From Thysanoteuthis rhombus (Eukaryota; Mollusca; Cephalopoda; Oegopsida; Thysanoteuthidae), in contig OY735233.1 in the NCBI GenBank assembly GCA_963457665.1, positions 24,019,928 through 24,083,927 of the forward strand: a stretch of 64,000 bases of DNA, written 5' to 3'. This document shows, one piece after another, positions 33,440 through 45,070 of the stretch. Under the pieces are notes generated by a model. It made no database searches. It was given only the letters and a program-made list of their open reading frames with translations, and was not told where the DNA came from. Each line of letters opens with the position of its first letter. The stretch's first letter is position 1. The position numbers were made by a program, and so were the translations under genes.

Positions 33440-33805
33440 TTTAGCCACTGACCTGCAGTGGACAATCCACCAGACCCCCCCCCCAACACGTCATGGGCCA
33501 GCGTGACAGGGCATGGCCCATCACTCTCCATGATTTGCACACCAAATATTATATCGGCCATTCCTGCTGGGACCTCGGTACCAAAAGGCCCAGCAACATC
33601 ACTTGCTTGGGGGGAGGGTGATGTGTTCCAAGGGCGACTACCCAAACACTACACCAAGAGCGTGTCAGTTCCTGCTGGGTCATCGGCCCCAAGAGACTCA
33701 GCCACATCACTTATTTTGGGTGGGGGTGATGTGCTCCGAAAGCGACTACCCAAATCCTTCACCAAGGGAACACCTGTTCCTACTGAGTTACCGATCCAAT
33801 AGAGT
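33440..33805. repeat. GC-richer tandem repeat, 105-107 bp unit
   Basis: Units begin at cctgctgggacctcgg (33566), cctgctgggtcatcgg (33673) and cctactgagttaccg (33778, partial). Each contains acatcactt and a gggtgatgtg block, then gcgactacccaaa. The plus strand is open from 33458 to 33802 (114 codons). The repeat reads as about 36 residues: PAGTSVPKGPATSL ... GDVFQGRLPK, then PAGSSAPRDSATSL ... GDVLRKRLPK. I do not recognise the peptide. It could be the LINE's upstream region, a separate minisatellite or an unrecognised exon. Confidence 0.65.
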
Positions 33806-34031
33806 CTCAGGGTATTATGATACAATAAAGAGTACCACTTGACCAGGGATGGCCAAACTTGTCTCTTTTAACAGCTGCAAATGATAATCTTTAGATGCTT
33901 GAGAACTACAAGGCATGAACAACATTTACCCACACGTTTTAATTATTGATTTTATGTAATTATTATCAAATTTACGTACGCAGTAATATTTATTCATAAA
34001 CTGTTCATTTGCTCAACCTTAAGGAGTCGCA

Positions 34032-34188
<157 letters not shown>

Positions 34189-34643
34189 CCAACCCATTAA
34201 CTTAGTCCTCTGACAATTCTCTGTAATCTTTGCCAGCCTGACATTTTTTTAATCTCGTGGCCACGCTGTTCTTTCTGAAGCCTCATTCAAATACAGAATT
34301 AAAATTAGGACTTAAATTCTTAAATATTTTTCACTAACAATGAGCGTTAAACTCACATTTTAGTTCAACGGGTTTGCTGTTTATACGCGATGAATTATTA
34401 TAAAGGAAGAAAGGTGTAAATGAAAAATGAACAAAGAAATAAAAGAAGAGAAGGAGTTTCGTAAAGAACTGGTACAAATAGCAAGTCCCGAGGGAAGGAA
34501 TTCAAACGCTAGGCGCGTGCTCTTCCTTTTTTGAATTTCTTTATTATTTTTTACTAACTGTGAATATTAAACTTTCATTTTAATCCCATGGGGTCGCAGT
34601 TATCCGCTGCGAATTATTATAAAGTTTGATATTTCTCATATCA

Positions 34644-34650
<7 letters not shown>

Positions 34651-34717
<67 letters not shown>
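34651..34717. repeat. (TA)n microsatellite
   Basis: About 66 bp of TA inside the hAT element. Confidence 0.95.
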
Positions 34718-34720
<3 letters not shown>

Positions 34721-34828
34721 ATGGATGAGAAAAAGAGCTCAGCCAACAAATTTTACTCAGCTGTACATTAAATGTAAAAGAGCTGCATGTGGCTCGCGAG
34801 CCGTGGGTTAGCCGCCCCTACACTAGAC

Positions 34829-34970
34829 TAACCTATACTTAACTAGAGGGCGCTGCTATTAAAACATCCTCAAATGCGTCGATGAAGGTCACACTTAATT
34901 AGACAGCAGAGGGTTGGAAAAGGCTGATAACCTGACTTTTTCTCAGACTTTGCACGATCTAAACCAATAG
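34829..34970 (+). repeat. Family D dispersed repeat
   Basis: Reads aacctatacttaactagagg, then gcgctgctattaaaaca, and ends gcacgatctaaacc, immediately left of a family C end. Same order as 29915-30070. Confidence 0.55.
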
Positions 34971-34973
34971 TGC

Positions 34974-35370
34974 TCGGTAGGCTGTGTATATCAGTCACGA
35001 CTACGTACTAATAAATACATTTGACTTATGCAGTACATCATCTGTAGGAATGAAATGAATTTAGACAAAAATATTTCAGTTGTCAATGAACTAAACTCTT
35101 ATATCGGCATGCTGATGTACATATTCACTCCCCTGACCCTTTCATCTGTCGCAAAAAAGGTTGGAGTCTCAAGAAATCCAGTGATACAACCACTAGATTG
35201 GCCACTCTGTGAAGGAAGCGGGACAGACCTCATATCCGTACTCGAAACATCCAATACTCTTGATACACGTTTGCATGTTTAGAAAAAAAAATTACTGACA
35301 CACGTGGGAGATAGTAGTGTACACTATTGGGTACATTATTGTGCCGCAGCCTACAGTTTAAGAACCACTC
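34974..35370 (-). mobile_element. hAT-like MITE (family C), inverted orientation
   Basis: The right end, read inward, is GAGTGGTTCTTAAACTGTAG, then gctgcggcac. The left end is caatagtgctcggtaggctg. The interior contains ggatatgaggtctgtcccgc (minus strand), matching the tatgcctgtcccg block of 26359-26738. Several short frames are present, none recognisable. Confidence 0.55.
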
Positions 35371-35379
35371 CACTAACCG

Positions 35380-35520
35380 CTACCAACTTAGAGGGTGCTG
35401 CTATTAACGTAACCTAAAACGTGCTAACGAGGATTTGAGACTGTGGAACATTTATTACGATAGCAAGAGGCCGTAAAGAGGTTCGTATTCTCGCCCATTT
35501 CCCGTCGTTTGCAATATATA
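35380..35520 (+). repeat. Family D dispersed repeat
   Basis: Reads ccaacttagagggtgctgct, then attaacgtaacctaaaacgt, and later ccgtaaagaggttcgtattc. With 34829-34970 it flanks the family C copy on both sides in the same orientation. Confidence 0.5.
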
Positions 35521-35894
35521 AACTTATCGTATCTGGGCCAATCGGAAGCGCCTATGATATATTCAAATCTGAAGCCGTTAAGGAGAGATGCATTCAGATC
35601 ATGTGTATAGATTCATGTCATTGAAATATACCACAAGGATAGAGTTTTATCTATAATCCTTTAACTTTTCTGCGAATGGCATGAGTTTACTCTTCATTCA
35701 CTGAACGTTCAATGAGATTATCTTTCGGCCTTAAGGATAAGTATGTCTCAACAATTCAAGTATTACGTTGTTACATGTTAAATGTCGTTCTCTTTGTAGA
35801 GTACAATGAAGGATAATACAAACAACATAGCGGTGAGTATTTAATCAAAATGTGATCCATTTGAAGTAATAATCATTTTGATGACACTCTAATG

Positions 35895-36083
35895 CAGTGG
35901 TACTTGACCAATAGAAAATACCCCGGGGCGGGGGGCGTGAGTAATTCCAAGAGAGGATTTACCTCCCCATCCATATCTGCAGTGAGCATTCAAAACTAAA
36001 TAATTTGATTGAAGATGTAAAAGGGCGTGGCAGTAAAGCTTGACAACCAAAGAGGGGTGTGGTGCTGATAAGGTTGAGAACTG
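35895..36083. mobile_element. Short hAT-like MITE
   Basis: Left end CAGTGGTACTTGACC; right end read inward CAGTTCTCAACCTTATC. 189 bp apart and no coding frame. The flanks do not show a clear 8-bp duplication. Confidence 0.45.
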
Positions 36084-36089
36084 CCGCAT

Positions 36090-37555
36090 TTGGGATAATA
36101 TACCATATCTATGAAATTCTTTACTTTTTGCAGTCAGAAATTCAGAAAAAAGCACGAATTATAGCTTCCCTTTTATTGAAAAATTCATTGCAGGTATCAA
36201 TTTAAAAATGCTTGAAAAGATAATTATTTGTGGGGGGGACCTCAAGTGAAAATGTTTGATGCAGCAAAATTTTAAAGTTCTCTAGGCTATTCAGATGAAA
36301 GGTATAGGATGTGTGTAACGGGTAAGAATTTCCTTAATAATTCAAAAAGACATGAAATTCACAAAAAGATTCTCTGTGTGTCTTTTTTCGGTAAAGAAAA
36401 AGACTTTTTTCCCACTGCTCCAGTTTTTGTGAATAGAAATTATCTTCTCAAAGCCCAAATAAGCTTCAAGCAGATAAAAGCTTAATTTCAAACAAAGGGA
36501 CGCCATTGTATTGATGAGATTATCCTCGGGCACACCTCATGCTGGAATTTGCAAATAGATTGAAATCCCGTTTAGGAGAGATGAACCCAAATCGAATTTG
36601 GTTCCAGGCTCTTGTAATCTGTGATTTTGATTGGGTGGCTATTTCCGACCAAAGATGCCCTCGGAAGAGCAAGCGACGGGTCGCGCTCCAAGGCAAGCGA
36701 ACACGCCCTCAGCATCCCAACCTCCTTCCGGGGATTGAGATTTCGTGAAAACAAGATAGATTGCAGGGTTTCCGATCCCAATTATTGCGAAATGGACAAA
36801 AGCGATTCATAGTAGCAGTTTGGAAAGACAGGGCAGCATTAATTGAGATGTAGACAGTTGATAACATCTGATATCATCTTTCGCCTCTCTTATCCACTGG
36901 TTCGTCATTGAGTCATGCGAAGCGAGGCAGAGTCTCTTTCTCTCGTCTTTTTTCTCTCTCATTTGACCGACTGTAACTAGGTGGTTTTGATACAATATGA
37001 GATGTATGTCTCTTGTGCTAACAGCAAAACCATTACATTCTGATAAATGAATAAAGAACGGGCTTTGTACAAACAAATGGTCTTTTTCGTCACATCAATG
37101 TAAGTACCTGTTCTGTTTACGGATGCAAATTAAACTGCATTATGTAGCATGTGTAAATGCCAGTGAGTTCAAATGGGACCTATTTTCCAACCTTCGACGT
37201 AATTGGCCACTGCTGAAGTCCTTAAGTCTCTAAAAAGATCTTGAACCATTGTTTGGTGGTTGTTGGCTTATGCTGTCAATAATTTTTCATTCTTAAGAAC
37301 AGGTTTTGGCTTTCCTCGTTTTTTGATATTGGTGTCTAAACCTCTAGATCAATACCAATTGACCTAACGCTAAAAAGTTTGCACTTTAGTGGTGTTCACA
37401 CTAAATGCTTTGTTGCGATTAGCACCTTGTCCTAATTTGGAATCTTCCTAGAAAATAAGTCTAACCTCTTAGGTAGACAACGGACTTTTAAAAGCATATT
37501 ATTATTATTTGTAGTAAAACTCATTTATCTGCCGAGAGAGACTCAATTGAACCAT
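36090..37555. other. No gene recognised
   Basis: Frames at 36539-36812 on both strands overlap a locally GC-richer patch (36640-36740), but I find no motif or splice context to support an exon. Confidence 0.4.
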
Positions 37556-37560
37556 TGATT

Positions 37561-38150
37561 CATCATCATCATCATCATCAATCTTTTGATGTCCGTCGTT
37601 GGGAATAGACCTTCCCCATGATTCGCCACACCTCTTTATCGTGGACGTCGCCAAGCCAATACTTTCTGAATTTGTCCACTTCGTCTCTCCATTTTGTATT
37701 CTGCCGGCGTCGGTTGCGCATGTGATCTCGGGGGATCCATGTTGTGAGTCACAGTCGTATTGTCCATCAGTTGTCTGCCATTTTGGCCAAATGACCAGCC
37801 CATTGTCATTCGAGTTTTTCCAATGGATTATATGATGTCTCTTACTCCTGTTTTCTCCCAGACATATTTTGCTTTCTTGTGATCTTTCCATGTGAAGTTG
37901 AGCATGATTCTTTCATGTGCACGTTGTATGTTTCTCAGTTTGCAAGTCAGTCTTTTGGTTAGGTTCCGGGTTCCAGCCCCATATCAGGAGGATGCATTGA
38001 TCGAAGACCTTTAATTGAATCTTCTTGTGTTTGAAGGTTGAGCTTGCCACCCCAGAGTGATTTGTAGCTTGATTTCTCCTTCTTTTGTGGATTTCATGAA
38101 GATTTATTGTTTGGGTAGATGTAGTTGTCTAATTTCTTCAGTTCTGCGTA
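37561..38150 (-). mobile_element. RTE-type LINE 3' fragment
   Basis: Starts with a (TCA)n tail and caatcttttgatgtccgtcg. It continues through blocks for RDHMRNR, GH and the thumb region to gggtagatgtagttgtctaa (YIYL coding). About 590 bp, with stops and frameshifts throughout. Confidence 0.85.
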
Positions 38151-38239
38151 CAGAAGAGTAGTGTAAATTTCCTGGGAGTGATCTTCAAAACTACTTTTAT
38201 ACAATAATCTCAGTACAAAGGAATTAGAAACCGTTTACC

Positions 38240-38690
38240 AAATATTTCACCAAATCTATCTTCAGATGACATCAATTCTTTTAGTTGATCTGTCTGTCTG
38301 TCAGGCTAGGTGCCTGGCTGTTTATGTGCATATTGTGCGTACAGGCTGATGCAATGGAGACTGAAGCCTGAAGTTTTAAGCATTTACTCATTATATCAAG
38401 ATAAGACCTTTTTTACCCCTTCCCTAGGTTTATAGTTTGTGGTTCAATTTACAATCTTAGTAATTGCTAAATTGGTCCCATGATTCGTTTGCAACAGCGA
38501 TCACGCTTAATTTTCGAAAATTCGGACATTTTTAGTGATCACCGGCCAGCAAAATGCAGGAGAAATAACTCATTCATCGATTATTTTTTTTCTTTTTAAT
38601 TTCTTGATTGATCACCCTGAGCACTGCATGCCGTCAGAAGATATTGGTCACGTGACCGCTTGTCTTGATTGACTAACCAGAAATGATTCT
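38240..38690 (+). mobile_element. Family A element
   Basis: Landmarks: gctaggtgcctggctgttta, gcgtacaggctgatgcaatg, aatttacaatcttagtaatt, atattggtcacgtgaccgct and gattgactaaccag. The left end is diverged. Confidence 0.55.
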
Positions 38691-39394
38691 ATCAATTTTC
38701 CGTTGGGAAGTTTCGGAAACGGGTGCATGTCCATTGGCCTGAATGATAAACTAATTAATTTGATTTGGAGGGTCAGTGATTCAGTTAGGAGGGCCAATTT
38801 CTGCTGAGCCCCTCCCCTTGTTTATTGGACCCTTAAACTTGAAAGAGAATCAGTTACTTTTCGCCTCATCGAATTTAGGTATGATTCCAATCAGAAAAGA
38901 AACCCCAAAGACACACGTAACTTAGGGAGAATATCGTTACGCTGTCAGTGGAGAAAGTATCTTGTAGAGTTTTAAGCAAAAGACGAGCTTACAAATTTGA
39001 AGGAGGTTTAGACTAGGCGTATTTATTATTCCAGTCCTCCTGCTGAAAATTGTAAACGCTCAGTTTATTACGAGGAATCATCTTGATTTAATATACATTT
39101 TCTGTCGTTTTAACGGTTTAGAAGTTAATGTCAAAAAATCAAAATTCGGTTGGCATTTTCCAGATTTTAAATTTTGGGATTTTTTGTGACTTTCTTTGAA
39201 TTTTGTTTCTGACCGTACAGAAAACTTTATGCTCCAGATGTTCAGTTTATTATAGGGAATGATATTATACAGATTTTCTGTAGCAGTAACAGTTTGGAAG
39301 TTATTGGCAAAAAAATAAAATTCGGTCACAATTTTCCAATATGGTGGTTGGGGCACAGCTTGGATTTTCATCAGATAGACACGAGTAACAACCG

Positions 39395-39765
39395 TATCAA
39401 GTTGGAACCACCTGTAGGTTTATTTGGCAGATCCAGCCAAGTGTTATTAACGAAAAGAAAAAAGAACCTACCACGGGCAATAACGTCTTAGTTCCTTTCA
39501 AAGTACTTTTTTGAAGCTTACCCCAGCGTCCCTCCAACTGATAAGAACAACCATCAAAGTTTCCTTTTGGAATCACTATCAGCTGCCTCATTGCATTCTC
39601 CTTAATCTCGTCCAGGATTCGGAATTTCTTTCGGGAAAAACGAGAAGTTGAAAGAAGCGAAACCTGAACGGTAGTGGGGCTAAAAAACCCTTTGGTGATG
39701 CGACGTCTCTCTAAAATAATACCGTGAAGAATGACTATCCCGGTGATTGTGAATGCGACTTTCAC
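39395..39765 (-). pseudogene. Mariner transposase C-terminal remnant
   Basis: An open frame of 122 codons whose central part (about residues 40-90) matches the end of mariner transposases: KKFRILDEIKENA, then QLIVIPKGNF, then LEGRWGKLQKS. The DNA-binding helix-turn-helix domain and the D,D34D catalytic residues are not encoded. The N-terminal residues before this come from element non-coding sequence and the last 30 residues from beyond the family's usual stop. Inactive. Confidence 0.65.
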
Positions 39766-39942
39766 ACACTACATGAGCTCACTCAATGTCCTTTCACTGC
39801 CGATTGAGTAACCCCACAAGAGATCTCCAGTTCACACATGCAAAGTAAGGTACCCTCTGATCGATTGCCAAGTTACATCAAGGCTGCCAAGCCGGTTTCG
39901 GAGATATTCAAGATAGCTGGATACTTTCCAGAGAGAGTTCGT
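39415..39942 (-). mobile_element. Mariner-like element, internally deleted
   Basis: On the minus strand the element starts with aaagtatccagctatcttga, a 5' non-coding stretch with gtggggttactcaatcgg, and then jumps into the transposase C-terminus. The opposite end, read inward, is ttggcagatccagccaagtg. A frame across it reads RKKFRILDEIKENAMRQL then VIPKGNFDGCSYQLEGRWGK. This resembles the mariner C-terminal pattern F-x-T-x-D-E-I-x-E-N ... IPK-x-x-F-x-x-C-x-x-x-W-x-x-R-W. The catalytic triad region is deleted. Confidence 0.7.
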
Positions 39943-40260
39943 ATATTTACCACTCAATGAAATTAAAATATATCGCAGTTACTTTTCCCTACCGTCAAAT
40001 AATATGGAACTGTACAGTAAGTCGATTTTTTAACACGAGTTTTAAAAAAACATTTGACACGCCTCAGTCATTACCACGGACATCAGGGTGTGCGCCTAGC
40101 CCTACAACTTTTAGACAACAAGTGTTCTTAAAATTCATTGTCCGAAACGAAGACAATACAAAACATTCCTGTCTGCTGCAGGGGCAAGTTCCATCCTACC
40201 TCTATCCAGACTGAAGATAATTACTTCAGCTATATATTCCTTTTAAATAAGAAAATATCA

Positions 40261-40263
<3 letters not shown>

Positions 40264-40310
<47 letters not shown>
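40264..40310. repeat. (TA)n microsatellite
   Basis: About 46 bp of TA, between an unidentified repeat and a family G SINE head. Confidence 0.95.
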
Positions 40311-40312
<2 letters not shown>

Positions 40313-40389
40313 CTAAAAATGTATATACTTATTTATTAGGATAAAATAAGCCCTTGGGTATCAATAACATAAATTCTGGTATATATGTA

Positions 40390-40465
40390 AGCCTTTTCAG
40401 TTTGTCTAAGTCGGTAAGACTATCACCTGCCAGTCACTCGGCCGTAATTTGGAATCACGGTACAA
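40390..40465 (+). mobile_element. tRNA-derived SINE head (family G)
   Basis: A-box-like cagtttgtctaagtcggtaa, then 30 nt later a B-box-like gtaatttggaatcacggt. Matches the heads at 6100-6360 and 53160. Confidence 0.5.
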
Positions 40466-40589
40466 GAGTGATGAATATATATATATGTTTGTGGTCTTCC
40501 TCGTGTGTATGTTTCATTTGGGTGTATTTAGATTTCGCTTCGTGCTCTTTTATCATCTCATGTAGAGAATCACAGTTTAAATTGATGCA

Positions 40590-41003
40590 ATAGAAAGAGT
40601 CCAAAGAAGAACTTCCAAAATTGTCCCCCAAATCAAAAACTCGTCATTCACAGAGAAGCAGGGTAAACATAATCGAGAAACATTGGAATTCCGCCGTAAT
40701 CGTGTTGATCTGTCACAGGTCTACCGAATTCAAAATTGCATCGACACCAAACCTGTCACTGTTTTCGTGTCCAGACAAGTGCATGTTTCTTGCATCATTA
40801 TCTACAAAAACCCGCGGACAAATTCAAAAATTCCAAGTACAGTCATCCACAGGTTTGAGAGAGAATTTTCCTCCACTAGAGTGACCAAACGATGGAATGC
40901 TCTCAGTGAAGAGACTATTTTTTCCATATCAATCAATGCATTCAAATCTATTGAAGGATATAGGAGACTCTTAGTTCAGATATCAATTTTCATATCAATA
41001 TAG
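40590..41003 (+). pseudogene. CR1-like LINE C-terminal fragment
   Basis: One open frame of 138 codons from mid-element to a stop: IERVQRRTSKIVPQIKNSSF, then TLEFRRNRVDLSQVYRIQN, then FEREFSSTRVTKRWNALSEE, then SINAFKSIEGY. This follows the CR1/Jockey C-terminus in order: (L/I)E-x-VQRRxT-x-(L/I)V, LxYRRxRxDLxxVYxI, then FxxRVxxxWNxLP and SxxxFKxxL. The RT palm is missing, so this is a 5'-truncated insertion. The frame lacks internal stops, so it is younger than most relics here. The following cggcctgcctggccgggtta is probably the LINE's 3' untranslated region. Confidence 0.75.
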
Positions 41004-41109
41004 TCTGCAGCGGCCTGCCTGGCCGGGTTAGATTGATAGACTGAAACCACGTATGGTTTCACGATGCTATTCAGTTGTCAGTAAAACCTATTTAAAGATA
41101 TCAAAGGTA

Positions 41110-41690
41110 TTAAAGATATAGATATTTGGTATTGACACAGAGAGTCCAAGTAAAAACCATGCGTAAATAAAACACCTATAAATAAAATTGATTTTCATTT
41201 AGGGAAACGAAACAACTTTAATCAGAGAAAGACAGGAGCATTACTTCAGCAATCTTTCTGATATTTTAAAATTTCTGATCTCCCGAGCGGGGTCCTGGTG
41301 CTTTTTTATTTATTGCTTTACTTTCTTCCTGAAGCATATTGAAAATGCCATGTTACATGTCTTGGTATCTTTCTTTGATGCTTACGATTGTATCTGCTAT
41401 TCATTGTAACAAAATAAAGCCTCAGATGGAAATATATAATGCTGGAGACTGTCTTCTCGTAGCAGCTTCTAATCAACAAAAGACTAAATTAAGACTGACA
41501 TGACAAAGGAAAGGGAATGCTGTTTATTTTGATTAGGCCAGAGAAAAGAGACTTGAGATAGAGAAGGACAGAGCCATATCTAACCAGGGCTAAGCTCATA
41601 ATCTACCCCTTTTCATACTGCTCATCCCAGTTGGTATTGTAAGAATAAGGATCTCTCTCAGTCGATAAAGAGAATGAACAAGAAATATTT
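41110..41690. other. No gene recognised
   Basis: AT-rich, no frames or repeat families recognised. Confidence 0.45.
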
Positions 41691-41694
41691 GAAA

Positions 41695-42112
41695 CTGTCA
41701 TCTCAAACTGTCAAAATCAACAAAACATCGATGAGTTTCTCCATTTTCTTAGTGGGCCTGCCTGCCTGCCTGCCTCCTAAATATGTATGTGTCACATGTT
41801 CAAAACACACCAATGAAGCTAGAGGAGAACCTAAGTATGCAATCCTCATTTTAATTGTTTTCTGAAAATTCCTTGCAAAAATAGGTTGAAGGTTCAATTT
41901 ACAATGTAGGTTTATGCTAAATTGAAACCTGAGTTTATGATCGGAAGAGTGCATGCTTGCTTGTTTTTTTGTTTTTTTTTTTGAAAATTCATTCTTTTTT
42001 AGTCCAACAGTAAGGCTGAGAAGTAAGTTTATCACCCCTTTTCCAATCTTTTAATTGATCACCCCCAAAAGACAATGAAACGTAACAGTTTCTATTTAGT
42101 GACAAAAAAGAC
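41695..42112 (+). mobile_element. Family A element
   Basis: Landmarks: tgtcatctcaaactgtcaaa, caatgaagctagaggagaac, aatttacaatgtaggtttat, ttgatcacccccaaaagaca and gtaacagtttctatttag. The central part carries short CCTG and poly-T expansions. Confidence 0.6.
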
Positions 42113-42384
42113 CTGTTTTCTATATATGGTTTTTGTCTTGTTGTTCCAGGTTGGGGGTATGAGACGGGTGACATTTCCCCGTTTCATAACATGTATTTTC
42201 ATCTACACCTTTTTTCTCGAGTGTACACATACCCCTGTTCGATCCGGCTAAGGCAGTACGACGATAAAGCAACAATACTTCATTAGTTGCTTGCAACGGG
42301 GGTTTGTGCTTTTTGTATATAGTACAGCTGCTGAGTTTAGTTCGCAGCATTTTAATTATTTGGAGGTCAGACGAGACCAACACC

Positions 42385-44195
42385 AACACCAACACCAACG
42401 AATTCATCAACAAAATAACAGCCTCTCTTATCGAAGTTACCACTATGTTTAAACCAAAGAACACAAAAACCACCAGTAAGATATTAGAGAAGACCAAGAA
42501 CCTCATGGGAAGAAAATGTTGGAATCCCAAGTCACCAACAGCAACAAGAGAGGAATTTGTATCAACTGAACAAAATAAGAAAGTAAGAGAAGACAGAAGG
42601 TGATACACGACAGCAACCATCGAAATAATTCTCAAAAAAAGTTGGGGTTTCAAAGCTATTAACAAAACTTTCAATACAGGACAGAAAAAGATAATTAGTG
42701 TACTTAAAGAAAATGTAGACCTCACAACAGACAAGGGCCGGATAGTCGAAAATGCCCAAGAATTCTACCAAAAAATCTACTCTACAAACACAATAGAATG
42801 AACAGGATGTGCAAGACGTAAGCAATCAATTGTCAAGGATTTCCTAGAAGTTACAGCATAGGAAGTGAAATAAGCCATCAAACAAACAAAAAAAGGAAAG
42901 GCTCCTGGGCCAGATAACATCACCACCGACCTTCTCAAAAAAGTTGGGAAGGTCACCACTAGGGAACCAGCCATTTTATTCAACTTATGCCTAAAACAAA
43001 GTAAAGTCTCAGAAGTTTGTAACACTGCAATCATAATGCTGTTATATAAAGAAAGAAAGACCGAAAGACCTTAACAACTGCAAACCAATAATTCTACTCG
43101 ACTGCATCAACAAACTTTTCACCAAAGTTATCACCAATCAAATTACAAAATTACTAACCACAGGAACGAGAATCTCCTCAACCATTGGCCATTTCCATTC
43201 GATACATCAACTAAAAGAGAAAGCAGCAGGATATACAATGCCACTCGCGAGAGTACTAATAGACTGAGAACTTAGTAGAAATTCCTAAGGTCATTGAGTC
43301 AATCACTCTACAAGGTGTCAGAGTATTGCACCATCTATACAGTCACAGCAGCTCCTCTATAAGGCTACATGAAGATTCAAGGCCCTTTCAACCCCAAAAA
43401 GGGGTAAGACAAGGCGATACCAGCCTACTTCGAGAAGAAATTCAGAAACTAAGACTGGGGAAAATAGAGAAAGCAGAATAGACAGCTAATACTTAGTAAG
43501 CTCAGATCTGCAGATAACGTCGTTCTTTTTGCAGAGACCCCCCAGGACTTCTAACTGATGCAAGATAAACTGAACGAAGAAAGCAAGTTCACATACAACA
43601 AAGACGTCGGAAATTAATACACAACGATCAATTTCGAAAACGCCAAGCAAAAAACAGGTAGACAACTACATCTACCGAGGACAATCAATCTCCATGGGAT
43701 CCTTGAAAGAAGACGAAATCAAACGAAGAATCACCCGGGGATAGCAAGCCTTCGGTGGATCAAGGTCAACCCTCAAGAATAAGAAAATCCCATTAATCCT
43801 AAAAAGAAGAATATACAACCAATGCATCCTGCTGATAGTCACCTATGGAACTGGAACATGGACCCTTAAACTGAGAAGCATGCGATGTGCACATAAAGGA
43901 ATCATGCTGAAACTCATATGAAGAGATCACAACAGACCACAGTATACGAGGGAAAGAACGGGAGTCCGAGATACCATCGTAACCATCAGGAAACTCAAAT
44001 GGCAATGGGCTGGTCATGTTTCAAGAATAGCAGATAACCGATGGACATCACGACTTACAACATGGATCCCAGAGATCATATGTAAAAATGAGGCCGACAA
44101 AATATGAGATGGCGAGACTGACTCGAGAAGTTCATGAAATATTAGCTCTGTGACGCCCACAATAGAGAGATATGACAAATCCTGGTGATAGAGGA
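42385..44195 (+). mobile_element. RTE-type LINE, 5'-truncated, heavily decayed
   Basis: Starts inside the end of the endonuclease region (NEFINKITASLIEVTTMFKP) and runs through the linker and the RT motif KGKAPGPDNITTDLLKKVGK. Next come GVRQGDT-coding sequence near 43405-43425 and the catalytic site at 43501-43518, which reads LRSADN. The functional motif is FADD, so Phe and the second catalytic Asp are both changed. It then covers the thumb and the C-terminal tail to about 44195. Many stops and frameshifts. About 1.8 kb, the second longest copy of the family here. Confidence 0.88.
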
Positions 44196-44404
44196 TGATG
44201 AACCGTTTGTACCCGGCAGTAATTCATTGAAGTTTCAAGCCTTCAACTTTATAAAAGTGAAGCGAACATACAAGATCCCACCTTTTCATTTTGTTAATGG
44301 TCGGTGTTAGAAGTTTTGTGCCGTAAAGAATTGGACTCTTTCCTTAATAATAAACTAAATGTATATAAAAATTACAATAAAAAACTCAAATTTAAAAGTT
44401 TCAG

Positions 44405-44622
44405 CGACTGTTTAGCTTAATGGTAAGAGCAACACTACGTTGAAGTGATTACCGTATCGGTTACAGATTCGATCCCTGCAGCAGCACAATTTTCTTTGTT
44501 TATTCTATTCACCATGTCTAGGCCAAATGATACATTCATCGTGTAATAACGGGAGATTATTTCAAATGGGAGTTTCAATATAATACAACGCAATTCATAA
44601 TCATAATAAGATAAATACATCA
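44405..44622 (+). mobile_element. tRNA-derived SINE, family S1
   Basis: Head: tttagcttaatggtaagagc (A box), then ttacagattcgatccctgca (B box) with a gcagcac end. Body: ccatgtctaggccaaatgat, catcgtgtaataacgggaga and ttcaatataatacaacgcaa. Matches 60603-60800 along its length, so both are probably full insertions. Confidence 0.7.
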
Positions 44623-44689
44623 AAAGTTTGACTGACTTTTTTCCACTAGGAGCTGAGGAATTGTCAGAGTAATTTCATATTAACAGATT

Positions 44690-44918
44690 CCAAACGGCAA
44701 TGGACTAGTTATGTGGCAAGTATGTCAGACAATAGAGTGATATCACGACTCACAACGTGAATCCCCAGAAATCTTATTAAAAAATGAGGTTGGCAATATA
44801 TGAAATGGCACGACGAACTAGACAAGTATAGACAGTATTGGCTGTGTGACGCCCATGATAGAGAGGTCTGGTCTATGTCTAACGTCGGACGCTGAAAGAC
44901 TACAGCTGATGATGATGA
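44690..44918 (+). mobile_element. RTE-type LINE 3' fragment
   Basis: Starts aaacggcaatggactagtta (coding KRQWTS/GHV region, diverged), continues acatcacgactcacaacgtg-like blocks and ends gacgctgaaagactacagct plus GATGATGATGA. About 230 bp. Confidence 0.8.
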
Positions 44919-45070
44919 GTCGAACCAGCCACACTTCTCAGCGTACTACTGTTCCAACCCATTCATGTATTTCTTCCTACAAGTCACGAACTATATACGT
45001 CATGATTTCACCTCTTTCATCACACAGACGGCAGTTTAACTCGTAAAAACTTGTTTTCTGACAAGAATCA

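Noticed and set aside
36539..36812. Plus- and minus-strand frames in a locally GC-richer patch, considered as an exon
   Set aside because: Both strands open, no domain, no neighbouring exon, so chance is the simpler reading.
42120..42734. 204-codon minus-strand frame over the RTE copy at 42.4 kb
   Set aside because: Complement of the LINE coding region; the recognisable protein reads on the plus strand.
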